Source: Chamaecrista fasciculata (taxonomy: Eukaryota; Streptophyta; Magnoliopsida; Fabales; Fabaceae). Taken from it: 64,000 nucleotides of DNA. Within the stretch, counting starts at the first letter, position 1. The number at the start of each line of letters is the position of its first letter. Shown here piece after piece: positions 23,001 to 35,488 of this stretch. The stretch lies in assembly GCA_003254925.1 (NCBI GenBank), contig QANZ01016182.1, forward strand, positions 70,039 to 134,038, given 5' to 3'. The position numbers were made by a program, and so were the translations under genes. Under the pieces are notes generated by a model. That model was not told where the DNA came from, searched no databases, and saw only the letters and a program-made list of their open reading frames with translations.

Positions 23001-26000
23001 GAATATCAGGAGGAAAAATTTAGAAAAATCCTATACTTAATAGGCAGCTGAAATAAAACCAATTGAAGCTAAGAATTTCAGGCCATCAGAAACTAGACAT
23101 TACCTTTCGTGATGCATCGATGTTCTCGCTCTGTGCTATAGCATGCAATCCTTGGGCATGCCGTAGTTCAATCCTCAACTTTTCCAGCTCATTGTTAATA
23201 TTTGCCTGGTCAAATGAATGACACAATAAATAACTACAAAAATGGAAGTTTCTCTAAGTAATAGCTGTTTTGGGAAAAAAAGAAAAAAGGAAAAAAGCTT
23301 TCTCTAAGGATTACTTATTGCCATACTGATAAAATCAGGCTCGGGCCTTGGGCATAACATAATCTTGCAGGAAGATGCAGAAAAGATATAACGTCAGGAA
23401 CACAAGTCATGAAATGAATCTAGTAAACCTAAACATTTTTATCATATCACTGCATTATTGTGAAAATATTACTTATTTAATTAAGTTAAGCTAAAATGCA
23501 GAAAACCCCTTTGAACTTTGAAAAGTGATGAAATACCCCCTGAACCTCTGATTTTGTGAAAATAATCCGTTTTGTCAATACTTTTATTCAAAAAAATAAG
23601 TATCTTTGTAACTTTATGACTATTGTTACATAGATCCAAACTAAAAATGAACTATTGTTATAATTAATAGTATAAAAAACTAAAAGAAACGAAATATTAA
23701 TGAAAATTTTAATCAAAGGGATTATTTGCACAAAATAGAAAGTTCAGGGGGTTAGTGACCAAAGTTCAGGGGGATTTTCTAGATTTTAGCCATTAAATTA
23801 TTCTATATATGAGAATGCTAGTTTCAGAGAACAAACACATCACCCAGAGAAGGGTTTAGAAATAAATTCCATTCTAACAAGGTGAGACCCAAAAAAAAAT
23901 GATTACCTGCATATCAGGTGAAGGAAATCCAGTTGCTGGCGGCACATTCACGATAGAACTTTGTTTGTGAATCAAAGTTTCAGTGTCTGATTTAGAACTT
24001 TTCCAACTAGAAACCCGACTTAGACCATAATCAATACTTGGATTTTTGGCCAACAAACTTGGAGCAATCATCTCTGATGAAAAATCTAGAGATTGGCATC
24101 TAGAATGGTTAAACTCAATTAGACTAGGTGTTGTACTTAAGACGGTCTGATTCATAGCTGAAAGAGCTTGAAATCGCTGTGCTGCTAAAGAGGAGGAACT
24201 TAAAGGATCATATGAAGCAATTGAGGCAGAATCTGCAAAAACTCAAAAACATAGAGCATTAAAAACATTATTTATTCAGCTTCATGAGAATACAATTGGA
24301 CATGATTTATCATGTAATACACAGCTAAGTTTTCCAGATAAAAGGTAAATTAACCATCAAAACCAGATAGCAGATAACTTCAGTGTTTTGTTCCCTTTTC
24401 TTGTGTTGGGACAACCAAGGAAGATAGGGAAGTAGAAGGATAAACATTAATGAGTAAACATACGATTTGGTCCCTTAAAGATACACAAGTTGACAACCCA
24501 GTCTCTAAAAGTTAAGTTCATACACTTTAATCCTTGAAAGTTGTGAAGGTAATATAGCTTAGTCCCTTGAGCCTATTTTTTAGAAACTAAAATGTAGGAG
24601 CAAGAGGACTAAAATGTATTGGTTGTATAACTTTCAAGGATTAAAGTGTGAATTAGACTTTCATAGATTGAGTTAACCCCTGTACCTTTTCAGGACCAAT
24701 TTATATGTTTGCCCAAAGCCCCAAACATTAATGCACTGCAAATATACAGGAATGCTGAACCAGCAAAGTTCAAGCATGGCACAAGTGCCCAAAGAACCAA
24801 TTGTTTATAAGCACAAAATAGCAACTTGATCTTCTCAGTTATCAAGATCTTCTATTTAGATATAGGAATAGATAATTTAAAAATTTTAACATAATGCAGA
24901 CAATATGTGAAGCCATCCATACCTGTCTGAAAGGTAGAAGTGTAATTTGATGATGAGCTGCTGGTGGAACAACTGTGTTCACTGATGTCATCCCTAAAGC
25001 TTTCATCAACCTGCATGTCTGATGACCGTACAGAGGACAATTTTCCTTTGGAAATAGCATAAACTGTACAAAATCTTGGAGTGCAAGTCGAGATTTTTGC
25101 AGCCAGACCCTTAATCTTGCTAAAAGCAAGAAGTTTAAGGTTAACAAAAAAAAGGCATAATGATCAGTTCTGGTTCATAAAAGATCAACTGGCAGAAAAG
25201 TGCGTGTTACAAAGAAAAATTGTAATTATTGCATATTTATAACTCTATTTTTTGCGTGTTGGCGCACTCCTACCCGAATTAGCTTCTTACTCTAGTGCAG
25301 CATGTTACCACTGTATATTTAATAGAGACATAAATTTTCAGTCCAATAACAATAGACAAAGAATGCTGACTGCTGAGCAGAAAATTATATAGTCTAGACG
25401 GTTTCAAGCTCTATAATGATCTCAGTTAAAGATAGAAAATCACAGCATTCATCCTAACAGTTTATTGGGCCTCATATTAGTTGGTTATTGCAGTTTGTAC
25501 TCAACATTGCATAACTTTTCTGTATGTGTAGGATTTTCCTCAAAGGAATTATTCCTCAAGGTACCGGGTAGAATAATTTTCTCGTCATGGTAGATGTCAA
25601 TTTGGACGATCAAGAACCAAAAACACAATGATTCTTTAAAGTAGCAGCATCATTGCATTGCATGATCAGCATGTCAAGTATATATATACCTACTAAATAT
25701 GCTACGAGATGAGGCTCCGATAACCAGTTTGGTCACAGCACCCTTAGCAACTTCTTCTGCTATCGCAGCTGCCACGTCATCAGATTCAATCATCACGATA
25801 TCTACATGCACCTGCATCCACAATAAAAGGATATAGATTGTACTTTGGAGAATTGATTCTAATTTAACTCTCAAAGAAAAACAAAACATTGATGTTTGAC
25901 CTTTCTCTGATCACACATTTTCTTATAAGGCAGAAGCATTTGACTTCGCTGCCACTCAACTTCCTTCTTGAAAGCTTCTGCAACATCGCTACGCACTTGT

Positions 26001-26730
26001 GAAATAGGGATGATATTTCCCACTGGAATGACAAAGATGTTGAATCAGCAAGATGAAATAGGTAGTTACTTTTGAAATATCTTTCTTGATAATGTATAAA
26101 CGCAACATGTACTAAATAATTATCAATAGAAGACACGTTGTAACTTGTTTTCTCAAATTAATAACTTTGAAATGGTAGAAAAAGATAATATTAGAGAAGA
26201 ACTCTAAAGGTTATGGTCATGATAATGATAAATAATGCAGGCACAAAAAAAAATCCTGTTGATTGAGGTGATAATACAAAAATACATGGGTAGTATGAGA
26301 TGCCTAAGTCTCACGTTGAGTAGTATGTGATGCAAATTCGGATCCTCTAGGATACTTCAGGGTGCAGCGCAATGTAATTTCAAAAATTTTCGTGCAAAAA
26401 TAATTACTTCTTCCCGGCATAAACAGTATAATTAAAAAGAATTCACCCTAAAGAACTGCAAGCGATCCAGATTCATTTCTACAACCTTAAGAGTGTTTTT
26501 GCCCTTAAGATAATGAAACACAAGAGACAGATATAATTACTTGGTGTTGGAACTCCTTTTATACTGGCATGGACATGTATCAGCTTGAACACAATCCTTC
26601 CCTCAGGAACAAACTTCTTAAGTGCCCAATCTAACACATATTTGCTTTTCCTGTTACCCTTGATGGCTACAGCAACAACCGAAGCCGGCGATTGCTGAGG
26701 CTTAATGTTTTCACCAGCCTTAGCCGTCAT
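20015..26730 (-). CDS. U-box domain protein kinase (USP / coiled coil / kinase / U-box E3 ligase)
   Basis: Nine exons, transcribed right to left: 26541-26730, 25901-26022, 25690-25811, 24923-25119, 23907-24232, 23104-23205, 22104-22532, 20708-21454, 20015-20197. All junctions have GT/AG and keep phase, giving 805 aa. Residues 1 to about 165 are a universal-stress-protein-like domain (SVVAVAIKGNRKSKYVLDWA, KLVIGASSRSIFSR). About 190-320 is Ser-rich, about 320-435 a charged coiled coil (EREAAEREEAEMQ), about 445-720 a kinase domain with GMGAYGTVYK, K480, HRD at 573-575 and DIG at 593-595 in place of DFG, and about 737-800 a U-box (CPILQDVMDDPCVAADGYTYD). Plant proteins with this order (the PUB34/35/52 type) are cytoplasmic E3 ligases with a receptor-like cytoplasmic kinase module. 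The DFG-to-DxG change is common in the group, so activity cannot be ruled out. An intron in the leader (about 26736-26873) is likely from GTAAGT and ACAG borders. Confidence 0.94.
20328..20510. repeat. Inverted-repeat element in an intron of the U-box kinase gene
   Basis: ATAATTTGGTCCCTTTTAAG and AACTAGTCCC on the left face GGGACTAGTTTGGATG and GAGACCAAAATAAG on the right. Motif spacing here is about 27 bp, unlike the 31-29-31 pattern of other elements. Borders are approximate. Confidence 0.45.
23489..23791. mobile_element. Mutator-like MITE in an intron of the U-box kinase gene
   Basis: Ends AGCTAAAATGCAGAAAACCC and, inverted from the right, GGCTAAAATCTAGAAAATCC. Flanks ATTAAGTTA (23480-23488) and ATTAAATTA (23792-23800) match in 8 of 9. 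The arms repeat CCCCTTTGAACTTTG-like blocks rather than GGTCC. Confidence 0.7.
24452..24713. mobile_element. MITE with GAGTAAACATACGATTTGGTCC end in an intron of the U-box kinase gene
   Basis: The left arm carries GGTCC/AGTCT/AATCC/AGTCC motifs at 24469, 24500, 24529 and 24561. The right end inverts to GGGCAAACATATAAATTGGT. It is related to the element at 13225-13480. Confidence 0.65.
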
Positions 26731-26735
26731 CACTC

Positions 26736-26873
26736 TGTAACATAAAAGATAAAACTTAGTAGGCAATTTTATGGTATTTTTTATCAAATTCTTCTGCAAA
26801 CACATTACAAGTTGATCTTTCTTTATATAGCAAAACACATATGATGGTAACAGAAAACCTAACAGCACTTACC
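26736..26873 (-). other. Probable intron in the 5' leader of the U-box kinase transcript
   Basis: On the minus strand, TATGTTAG is followed by the strong donor GTAAGTGCTG near 26873, and TTATGTTACAG ends near 26736, six bases before the start codon. Confidence 0.6.
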
Positions 26874-27305
26874 TAACATAGGATTGCAGAACAAGATTTT
26901 CTATGAAGGTTTCCTTAAGAACTTACTAGTTTCTTGACTCCTATACCCCAATGGCTTTCAATGTAGAAACCCTGAAAAATGAAGAAAAGCAGTAGAATCA
27001 ACCAAAAGGGAAAATCTAATATACATAAAAGAACATCAGAACAAGAAAAAAAGGAAAAAAAAAAAAAAGAGAGAAAGAAATTCCCAATTCATATCACAAA
27101 TAACCAAACTTTGGATAACTACATGCTTTACAAGCAAAAAAAAACCCAAACCCACCGACAGACACACAAGATTTTGAAGAAACCCAGGTTGCTAGAGATT
27201 CTTAAAAACTTCATGAAAAAACCCATAACAGATTTGGAAAGAAAAACTAACCGACAATCAAAACCAGCTCAAACACGAACTCCCTCAAAAAGAAACCATT
27301 TTTAA

Positions 27306-29703
27306 GGTCGAAGAAGTTAATGTTGGCAATGAAATGAAGTGGTAATGTAATGGGTATGACTGATAATGAAGGAAACCTGTCTCTATCAAAGCTTACGGGA
27401 TCATATGGGCCATCAATGAAAATTAAAAAGGAATTAATTTATTTATTAATTTAACAACTTACAGAAAATTCAACTAACTTGATAAACAGTTTATCTATGT
27501 ATACATACGGCTTTTTCTTTTGTCAACGCAGGCTGCTTTACACATCTTCTCTTCTGAGTTACACCAGCCGCCAAGAGCTACATGATAAGATTTTTTTGGT
27601 TGTATTTCATTTCAAATATCACTTTTTTTTTTCTTCCATTTGACTGTCTGTTCCAAACACAGACTTATTAGAGAAAAATAAAAATTATTTTTTGAGATTT
27701 TTTAAATTTAAATGTATAAAATTTTATGATTTTTTATTGTACGATAAATTCTTTAAATTTTAAAATTTAACGAAAGATCTTGCAATTTTTTTTATACAAA
27801 TACTTTTTTATTGAAATTTTTAATATATATATATATAAAGAATTATTGCATCAGCTACTATTTTTTTTTTTGTGGAATGCATCAGCTACTATTTATTTCA
27901 GTTCATTTTAATTTTATATTAATGTAAAATGTAACAACAATCATAAAGTTATAAGAAAACAATATTTTTAATAAAAATATTAATAAAATAATTATTTTTA
28001 CAAAATTAAAAAATTTAGAGCTCTTCTGTCACAATTCAAAATTTAAAGAGACCACTTTATAAGAAAAAAAATTAAACAGGCCGAAATTGGAAAAAAAAAA
28101 AAAACCTTTTTAGCCTATTTTTAAATTTGTTTGTTTGTTTGTTGGTATAGTAATTAGTGCCTTGTTTTTAGTACCACTTTTTATTACTTTCACATTAAGC
28201 AATCTAATGTATCTTATTCTTATGCTCTTAATTTCTTTTCGAGCTTTGAAATAAAAAGAAATAAAAGGATTTATACTTTATATGAAATAAATTTTTTTTT
28301 CATAGAAAGGAACTTAAATTAAAAGAAAAGCTGAAGTTATAGGCCTACACTATTTTTTAAAATCTCTTCATTTTTTTAACTTTATGAACTTCACAAAAAT
28401 ATTCCTTTTAGATGACAGTGGTCAACAAAGAAGTGTGTCTATGAATGAATAATTTATATATAACTAGTTATTTACCATGTTATAAATGAATAATTTATTA
28501 ATAAAAATATAAAAATTATGCTTAAATTTTCTTTTTATATATAAAAAAAATGTCATAATCAAGGATTAGAAAACCACAAGGTTGCTTCTTAGATTAGACA
28601 GTTATAATTTTATTTATTACTTGGTAGACATTTCCTTCTTCTAGAATCTAGACGTATATATATATTGATACAAGTCTTATTTTATTAGTTTCGAGATATT
28701 ATAGTTTAGTTGTTATAAAAAAAAAAAAGCCAGATTTCTAGCAAGATAGTTAATCAATAATTTGACTTTTCAAAAAAAAAAACTATCTTTGAATGTTACC
28801 TATATATCTTCCTTATTTTTATTGTGTTGTACCTAAACTTTCTCCTTATAACAGATTTAATTAGTTATTTATCTAATTTTTTATTATTAAATGTTTCATT
28901 ATTAGTAATGAAGTTTAACAAAATTAGTAAATAATTAAATTTAAAATATGATTTTTTAGGAAGAATGAGAGATATAGTCTGATTTTTACCCAAATAACAT
29001 ATATATATATATATATATTATTACTAAATGATTTAATAATTTATATGATGATATTTTATTGCCATATATATAATTAAAATTTTGGAAAGAATCTGAAGGG
29101 ATTATTTCATAAAAAAAATAGTGAACATTGACTACAAATGGGCACTTATCCTAAAGCTACAAATGTCAAATAGTGACAAAAAGTGGGGTTTGCATCTAAT
29201 TTGTCTTTTAATAAAAAGATGCTAAGATTCTCTCTCGATCATGCAATGATTTGTTTCATAAAGTATATACTAATAATTACTAGAAGACTTTAGACTTCAG
29301 ATACTCACGAGGCTCACAAATTTTTTTTTTATGGGGTTAAATTCAGATTTCAATTTTATTGTTAAACTTCGGAGACGTTTCTCAACTTCGAAAAGAAAGT
29401 TGTTTGTTAAAGTAAAAGTAACTTCACTTTTTTCATAAAAAAAGTGACTTCACTTTTGTTAAAAAAAATTATGTAAGTTTAAATTCTACAACATACACTT
29501 ATTAAATTCAACTTTTTATCACAATAAAGTTGATAATACTTGTATATAATTGTTTTTTTATAAATACAAAGGTTAATAATTACAAGAAAAAAATTAGTAT
29601 AAATTAAGTTTATAAAATATTATAAAAAATAATAAAAAAAACTAGTTTTATTATGACCAAAATAAATTGTTCAAATTTTCTCCAAATTTAAATACAAAAA
29701 TTA
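27306..29703. other. AT-rich gene-poor stretch upstream of the U-box kinase
   Basis: Region 27306-27420 probably holds promoter sequence of the minus-strand gene. The rest is A/T-rich with long A and T runs, a TA repeat at 28998-29020 and no supported gene or bordered repeat. Confidence 0.55.
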
Positions 29704-30010
29704 TTGAAGTCCTACATCGATCGGTTAAAGGTTTTTTCTAACTCTATATATATATACTAGACAACTCTCTCTCCTTGAGAGTTTTTTAAGGTGAGTTAGG
29801 TCTTTCTACAAAGTATTAAAACCTGGTTATGTGGGATGAATGAGCTTTATTGTGAGCTGCTTTGGAGATAACCTGTTGGCTTCACGTTCCTATCTCAGGT
29901 GTGAGGGGGACGTGTTGAAATCTCACCTTGTTTGGTTAAAAGGCTTTTTAATTCTATATATATACTAGGCAACCTTCTCCCTCTCGAAGTTCTTTTAAGA
30001 CGAGTTAGTT
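29704..30010. mobile_element. TRIM-like miniature LTR retroelement (fossil)
   Basis: Two direct repeats of about 100-110 bp (about 29704-29815 and 29912-30010), each starting TTGAA followed by a TCCTACATC/TCTCACCTT block and sharing CTATATATATACTAG, flank about 95 bp of internal sequence. A purine tract GTGAGGGGGACG lies immediately before the second repeat. The size and layout fit a terminal-repeat retrotransposon in miniature. It is old, and the two repeats have diverged clearly. Confidence 0.6.
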
Positions 30011-30357
30011 CTACAAAAATTCAAATATTCATAAAGTCTTGAGATAATAATTGATTTTGAAATCTAAACTTTAATTTTCTTGATTCGCATGTTTGGAAAA
30101 AAAAATCTCTGTATCTAACTGTGAAGAACATAATACCCTATCCATAAATGAGCTATAATTATTCCTAACTATACCTACAGTCTAATTCAATTATTCAACC
30201 TGATTTTTATGACCCTTCAGAAAAAAAAATCATATATAATTGTAAACAAGAAAACATGACTGGTTTTGTTTATAGTGAAATTTCAATGACACGATGCTAT
30301 TTTAATAGTCATATGCCCAATTTTGTGATACTATGAAGCTATCTAATAACTTGTTTT

Positions 30358-31257
30358 GGTTTTCTTATTTATATAATAAAAAAATTAAAAAAAAAGATTT
30401 TAATCACCCAAAAAAAAAAATTTTTTTGCATATGAGTGCCACGTGGCACCCGCTTATTTTCAATTTTTTTTTAAAAAAAAAACAAAGAAATCGCAGACTG
30501 AGTTGCGATTTGCCAGTCTGCGATTTGCTTAGAAATCGCAGCAGTCCCGTTTTTAAAACTTTGCAAATCCATAACTTATTCATCCGAACTTTGTTTTGTA
30601 TAAATTTTATATCAAAATTTTTATTTTTTCGTGCTCTACACAATGGTATAACTTTCAGAGTCTGAGAACACACTTTTTGAATTCGAAAATTATCGTGCTC
30701 TACACAATGATTAACTTTCGGATTAAAAAAGTGTGTTTTAAGACTCCGAAAGTTATACCATTGTGTAGAACACAAAAAAATAAAATTTTTGATATAAAAT
30801 TTGCACAAAATGGAGTTCGGATGAATAAGTTATAGATATGCAAAGTTTTAAAACCGGGCGTGTCATAACTTATTCATCCGAACTCCGTTTTGTACAAATT
30901 TTATATCAAAAATTTTATGTTTTCGTGATCTACACAATAGTATAACTTTAAGAGTCTTAAAACACACTTTTTTAATCCGAAAGTTATACCATTGTGTAGA
31001 GTACGAAAAAATAAAAATTTTGATATAAAATTTATACAAAACGGAGTTCGGATGAATAAGTTATGGATTTTCAAAGTTTTAAAATCAGGACTGGTGCGAT
31101 TTCTGAGCAAATCGCAGCTCAGTCTGCGATTTCTTTAAATTTTTTTTAAAAAAATTAAAAATAAACGGATGCCACGTGGTACCCATATGCGGAATTATTT
31201 TTTTTTTGTGATTAAAATCTTTTTTTTTAATTTTTGTATTATATAAATAAAAAAACC
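30358..31257. mobile_element. Foldback Mutator-like element built of nested palindromes (900 bp)
   Basis: Perfect 9-bp duplications ACTTGTTTT lie at 30349-30357 and 31258-31266. The ends GGTTTTCTTATTTATATAAT and, inverted, GGTTTTTTTATTTATATAAT match in 19 of 20. Inside are the mirror pair CCACGTGGCACCC/GGTACCACGTGG-like blocks, AAATCGCAG blocks, then about four units of roughly 140 bp in alternating orientation containing CATAACTTATTCATCCGAAC and CTACACAATGGTATAACTTT. Open frames in this region arise from the repeated units and are not genes. Confidence 0.88.
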
Positions 31258-31266
31258 ACTTGTTTT

Positions 31267-31952
31267 AACAATGAATAATAAGGGATGATGGTGACAATAC
31301 GTAGAATAATATCCGTACTTTGTTGTTGAAAAGAAGACCAAAACGAATAGCCAAACGTAGTAAACGCAACGCATTTTCCAGGAAAGCACGACAAAAAATA
31401 AAAATAAAAATAAAAAAAAGAACACGCTTTCTTTGACGTCAAAATCAATAACATGTTTCATGCTCATTCCTCTTTATTTCTTCTTCTTCTTCACTTTTTT
31501 TTTTCCCACCTAACCTGTCAACAGTTGTCGCACCTCATTCCTTGTGATTTCATACACCCACTAGGTTGTATTTATTTTTTGGATATGAATAAATAAAAGT
31601 CATTTGTAATTTAGTAAGTATAAAAAAAATTAGCATTGTTATTATTTTTTAATTTTCATAAATATTTTTAATAGAGAATTTTATTTGAGACATAATCAAA
31701 CATTAAATATAAACATCTCTCTCTCTGAAGAATCGAACATAAATTTATCCTTTTTTTTTTGCCATTACAAGAAAAAAAAAAAAAAGAGACGATCACTTAA
31801 TGTTTGAAGAGTCAGATGTCAGAGGAGAAGAAGAAGAAGTTAACCGTGGAAACACCAAGAAAATAAATTTATCATGTTATGAGAAATTAGCTTTTTTTCC
31901 CAAATGGATTTTTTTTATTGATTTGCTAGAATGAATTCTAATTAATATAGCA
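31267..31952. other. Intergenic, nothing recognised
   Basis: AT-rich with CTT and GAAGAA runs. Minus-strand frames at 31195-31467 are Phe/Tyr-rich chance frames. Confidence 0.5.
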
Positions 31953-31961
31953 TTATTATTT

Positions 31962-32358
31962 GGCCAAAATGTACTTTTGGTCCTATATCATTTGTTCAAG
32001 TCTTAATATGGTTTCGTATTTTTTTTTGTTGCACTTTTGGTCTCATATTTTTTAGTCAGGTGAGGAATTAGTTTCATATATTTTTTTGCTATAGAATTGG
32101 TTGAATATTTTTACGAAAAATTCCATCGTTAATCTCACAATGTGAAATATTTTGCAAAGATATGCAACTAATTCTGCAACTTGATCAAAAAATGTAGGAC
32201 CAATGTTGTTTTGCACCCTAATCAAAAGTATAAAGAAAAAAGATATGTGACTAAATTGAAACCTGAGAAAAAAATATGGGACCAAAAGAGCAACAAATGA
32301 TATATAAAATAAGATTAAATTTGAATAGAAGATATGTGACTAAAAGTACACTTTGATC
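31962..32358. mobile_element. Mutator-like MITE, GGCCAAAATGTACTTTTGGTCC end
   Basis: Perfect 9-bp duplications TTATTATTT lie at 31953-31961 and 32359-32367. The right end inverts to GATCAAAGTGTACTTTTAGT. Left-arm motifs fall at 31979, 32010, 32039 and 32070. Confidence 0.85.
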
Positions 32359-32367
32359 TTATTATTT

Positions 32368-32962
32368 TAATGGAAGTAGTGAAAGAGAATAGGTGTACAT
32401 TAATTGGGTTAGCATTTTTATTTTAATTGAAGGAATGAAAGAGAATAAGGGTACATTAATTAGGTTAGATTGGAACCAAATGTACCAAATTTAGAGCATG
32501 CTTAATTTAGACCCGATCTGACTAAGCAAAACGTGATTTGACCAATAGAGTTGACTTGATCTTTCAAGCTTGAACATACTATTTTATTTGTGGTGTGTTA
32601 TTCGTCCCTCGTCACACATTTTTTTACAAGTATTTTTGTTATTAAAAAAAATACTGAATTTTTAAGTATAGGTATTTCTTTTAGTAGATGTTTGAATTTA
32701 AATTTTCATTTTAGGATACTAACCAGTAACCAGTGACTAATTATGTTAAACCAAAACTCCATTAATATCATCACACTAGCTATTTCTTTTGTTTTTCTTA
32801 TGCATTTAATTATTGATGATAATCCGAAACATTATTAGACATTAAATATGGATACCTCTTTCAATTAATATTCGAACTTAGATTTCTTATTTTATGGAAA
32901 ACTAATCCATTATATATATTAGTTGGTGTCATCACACATTTTTTGCATTCACCACCCAAGAG
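32368..32962. other. Intergenic, nothing recognised
   Basis: AT-rich spacer. A short direct repeat (GAAAGAGAATA..GTACATTAATT) occurs at about 32380 and 32433. Confidence 0.5.
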
Positions 32963-32976
32963 AGAATTTGTGTTTT

Positions 32977-33160
32977 TTTCGGTATTAACCAAGGGTATCT
33001 ACCATCGGGAACAGTGACTAATTCCTCCGTCGCGGGTCCTCCACTTAACGGTAAACGAATGACCCATAGAATGCTTTCCATTCCCAAAGGTGGGATTCGA
33101 ATCCCCACCACTTGGTTAAGGGGCCAAGTGAGGAACCACTAAGCTACACTCATGTAGTTC
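32977..33160 (-). mobile_element. tRNA-derived SINE (minus strand) with perfect 14-bp target duplication
   Basis: Read on the minus strand from 33160, it has box A GTAGCTTAGTGG and box B GGGATTCGAATCCC, then about 110 bp ending in an AT-rich tail. The flanks AGAATTTGTGTTTT at 32963-32976 and 33161-33174 are identical. This is a full-length SINE rather than a tRNA gene: the tRNA-like part lacks a closed acceptor stem. Confidence 0.88.
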
Positions 33161-33174
33161 AGAATTTGTGTTTT

Positions 33175-34528
33175 AATTCAATAGTATAATTATGTTGGAT
33201 AGTTATATGTAACCGTTTTTGGATGATATGTTTCTTTTGTTTTTTTTTTTTTTTTGCCAAATTCTTGGACGATATGTTGGATTTGGAATATTCAAAATAA
33301 CAATTTAAATACTTAATCAATATAAATTAATATATCTCTTGAAATCATAGTTAAAACTTAAAATGTAATGAAGTGCTTAATTACTTTTGTGGAGACTAGT
33401 CTTTTTTCCTTGTCTATTTCTAGACTATATAAAAAATTTAGATTGGAAAAAAGATATATCCCTTATATATATTGAAAGCTTACATCTAGGTATATCACCT
33501 ATAATAAGTATTTTTCATCATCACTGTTGGACTTAAGCATAATCGAAAGTATGCTTTAATAGAGATAGGAAAATAGATTATGTTTTAATAGTGTGGTCAC
33601 TGTTATTAGAGAAATTAAACCTCCACTATTTATATGTTGCTGGGTGTTATAACAGATTCCTCTAGAATTTACAAAACCTGATATTATAACCAACAATACT
33701 ATAATACCTTCTAAACACAAATTAGAGAAGAATAAGTTGAAGATGAGATGCTCTCTTTCTTTAAAAATATGTGTTATTTATAGAGAAAATTTAAACAGGT
33801 ATAATCTTTGAGATTCAACCATTAATCATTGGCTATAACCTTTCATAATGAATATTCATATATGTTAAGATTTAAACATCAAAACTGAAGAGTCATGTAT
33901 TTTCAGTCTTAAATTGATTTTATCAATAATAAATTAATGTTCATGATTGTTTATAATGAAGACCGATGTCTGTTCATTCAAATTAATTAATTAATTAATT
34001 AAAAATAATATTATGACATGAAAGTATAAACCAAGTAATGGATACGGGCTTAGGCAAAGCAATTTAAGTATCTTTTATTATTTTAAACTTTTAAGTACAT
34101 AGGGTCCAAGTAACCAAGGTAGATGCTAATAAAAATTTGTTTGCCTTAGCTATCTCTATTTTACACGGTTGGATGGCCTATAGATAAAGAAAAAAAGACC
34201 TTTTTTCTTCTCATTTTAAATGATATAAGAGAAAGTTAGAAATAAAAAATGGATTTTTAAGGCTATAGCAAATTTTGTAGCAAAACCCTAAACATAATGG
34301 GCCGAGAAAGTTGATTTCAGCGTGGCCACACTTTGTATTTTGTACGGTCCAAAACCTATAAAGAAGATATTTTCTTTTTTTCAAGTATGATACGTTCTTG
34401 AACACATAAGAGAAAAAAATAAGGATCATATCCTCATTGGCTTCATGTATATTGTGTCACTTCGAGACCTTTTAACTGTCTATTTCTCTATATAATATTA
34501 AAATACATGAAATAATATTAGAAATAAA
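33175..34528. other. Intergenic, nothing recognised
   Basis: AT-rich DNA without a supported gene. A TTAA-type run occurs at 33985-34000. The 72-codon minus frame at 34211 looks like chance. Confidence 0.5.
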
Positions 34529-34807
34529 TCTATTCTCTAAGATATAATAAGGAGAAGCAAGCCTCAAATCATGCCACATGGCTCCTACGTGGCATAGAGC
34601 CAACCATCGAATTTGGAAATACTAATGCGTGTCCATGATTTGTCTCCTACATGGCATATTGGAAACCACTAATTGCATGGCACGTGGAATTTAGCTCAAA
34701 ATTAAATACGTATTTCCATGTGGAAATTATAAAACTAAATTAAATGTGCCTTTAATTTTGGACACGCATTTAATAGATTGATTGACAAAATTCTTAATTG
34801 ATTCAAT

Positions 34808-35320
34808 TTTTAGTAATCCTAAAAGCATTATTGCAAATCACAGCCATGATTTTGGGATTTGAGTATCATAGACTAATAACCATATATAGGGTTTAGTAGC
34901 TATGTGGCATGATTTTAGGATTGTTCTTTCATGAAATAATCATGGCTGATTCCATTTATAGTAATCCTAAAGGCATGATTGGAAATCATGCCAATTTCAT
35001 AGGCGTTATTTATCCTAGAATTTTAAGCATGTGGTTTCACAAGCTTATCATCATTATGAAATTATTTTTTGGGATTATCTGTAATTAGTTTAAATAATAA
35101 TAATTTGTATATTTTGATATGACAAAAATTGCTAAATATGGAAATGCAATTTTCTTTATTTATATGGTATCTCTAAATCATCATTTACATAATTCTATGA
35201 TCATAATGGGTTACAAATTACAATTTGTAATCAATTACAAGAGTACTTCCATTTTAAAAAAAATGGTACCACTCCAACCGTATTCTATATATCTTTGGTC
35301 CTTGAATTTTTAGTAATCCT
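34808..35320 (+). repeat. Dispersed short repeats inside the Helitron
   Basis: The block TTTAGTAATCCTAAAAG recurs with small changes near 34808, 34957 and 35308, each time with nearby AATCATG/CATGATT text. Confidence 0.5.
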
Positions 35321-35488
35321 AAAAGTCATTCGGGGACCTATTTGTCAATTTCCTAAATTCAGGGACCAATCTGTCAGTGAGTCAATAATCCAGAGACCAA
35401 TTTAGTAGTTTACTCATATATTAATTTAAAGCACTCAATGAATAGTAAGAAATAAACCAACTTACATCGTAAATTGAGATTATTTATA

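Noticed and set aside
30333-31110. Several open frames of 69-134 codons on both strands
   Set aside because: They are repeated readings of the alternating palindromic units in the foldback element.
33060-33160. tRNA gene on the minus strand
   Set aside because: Boxes A and B are present, but there is no closed acceptor stem; the unit is 184 bp with a 14-bp target duplication, so it is a SINE.
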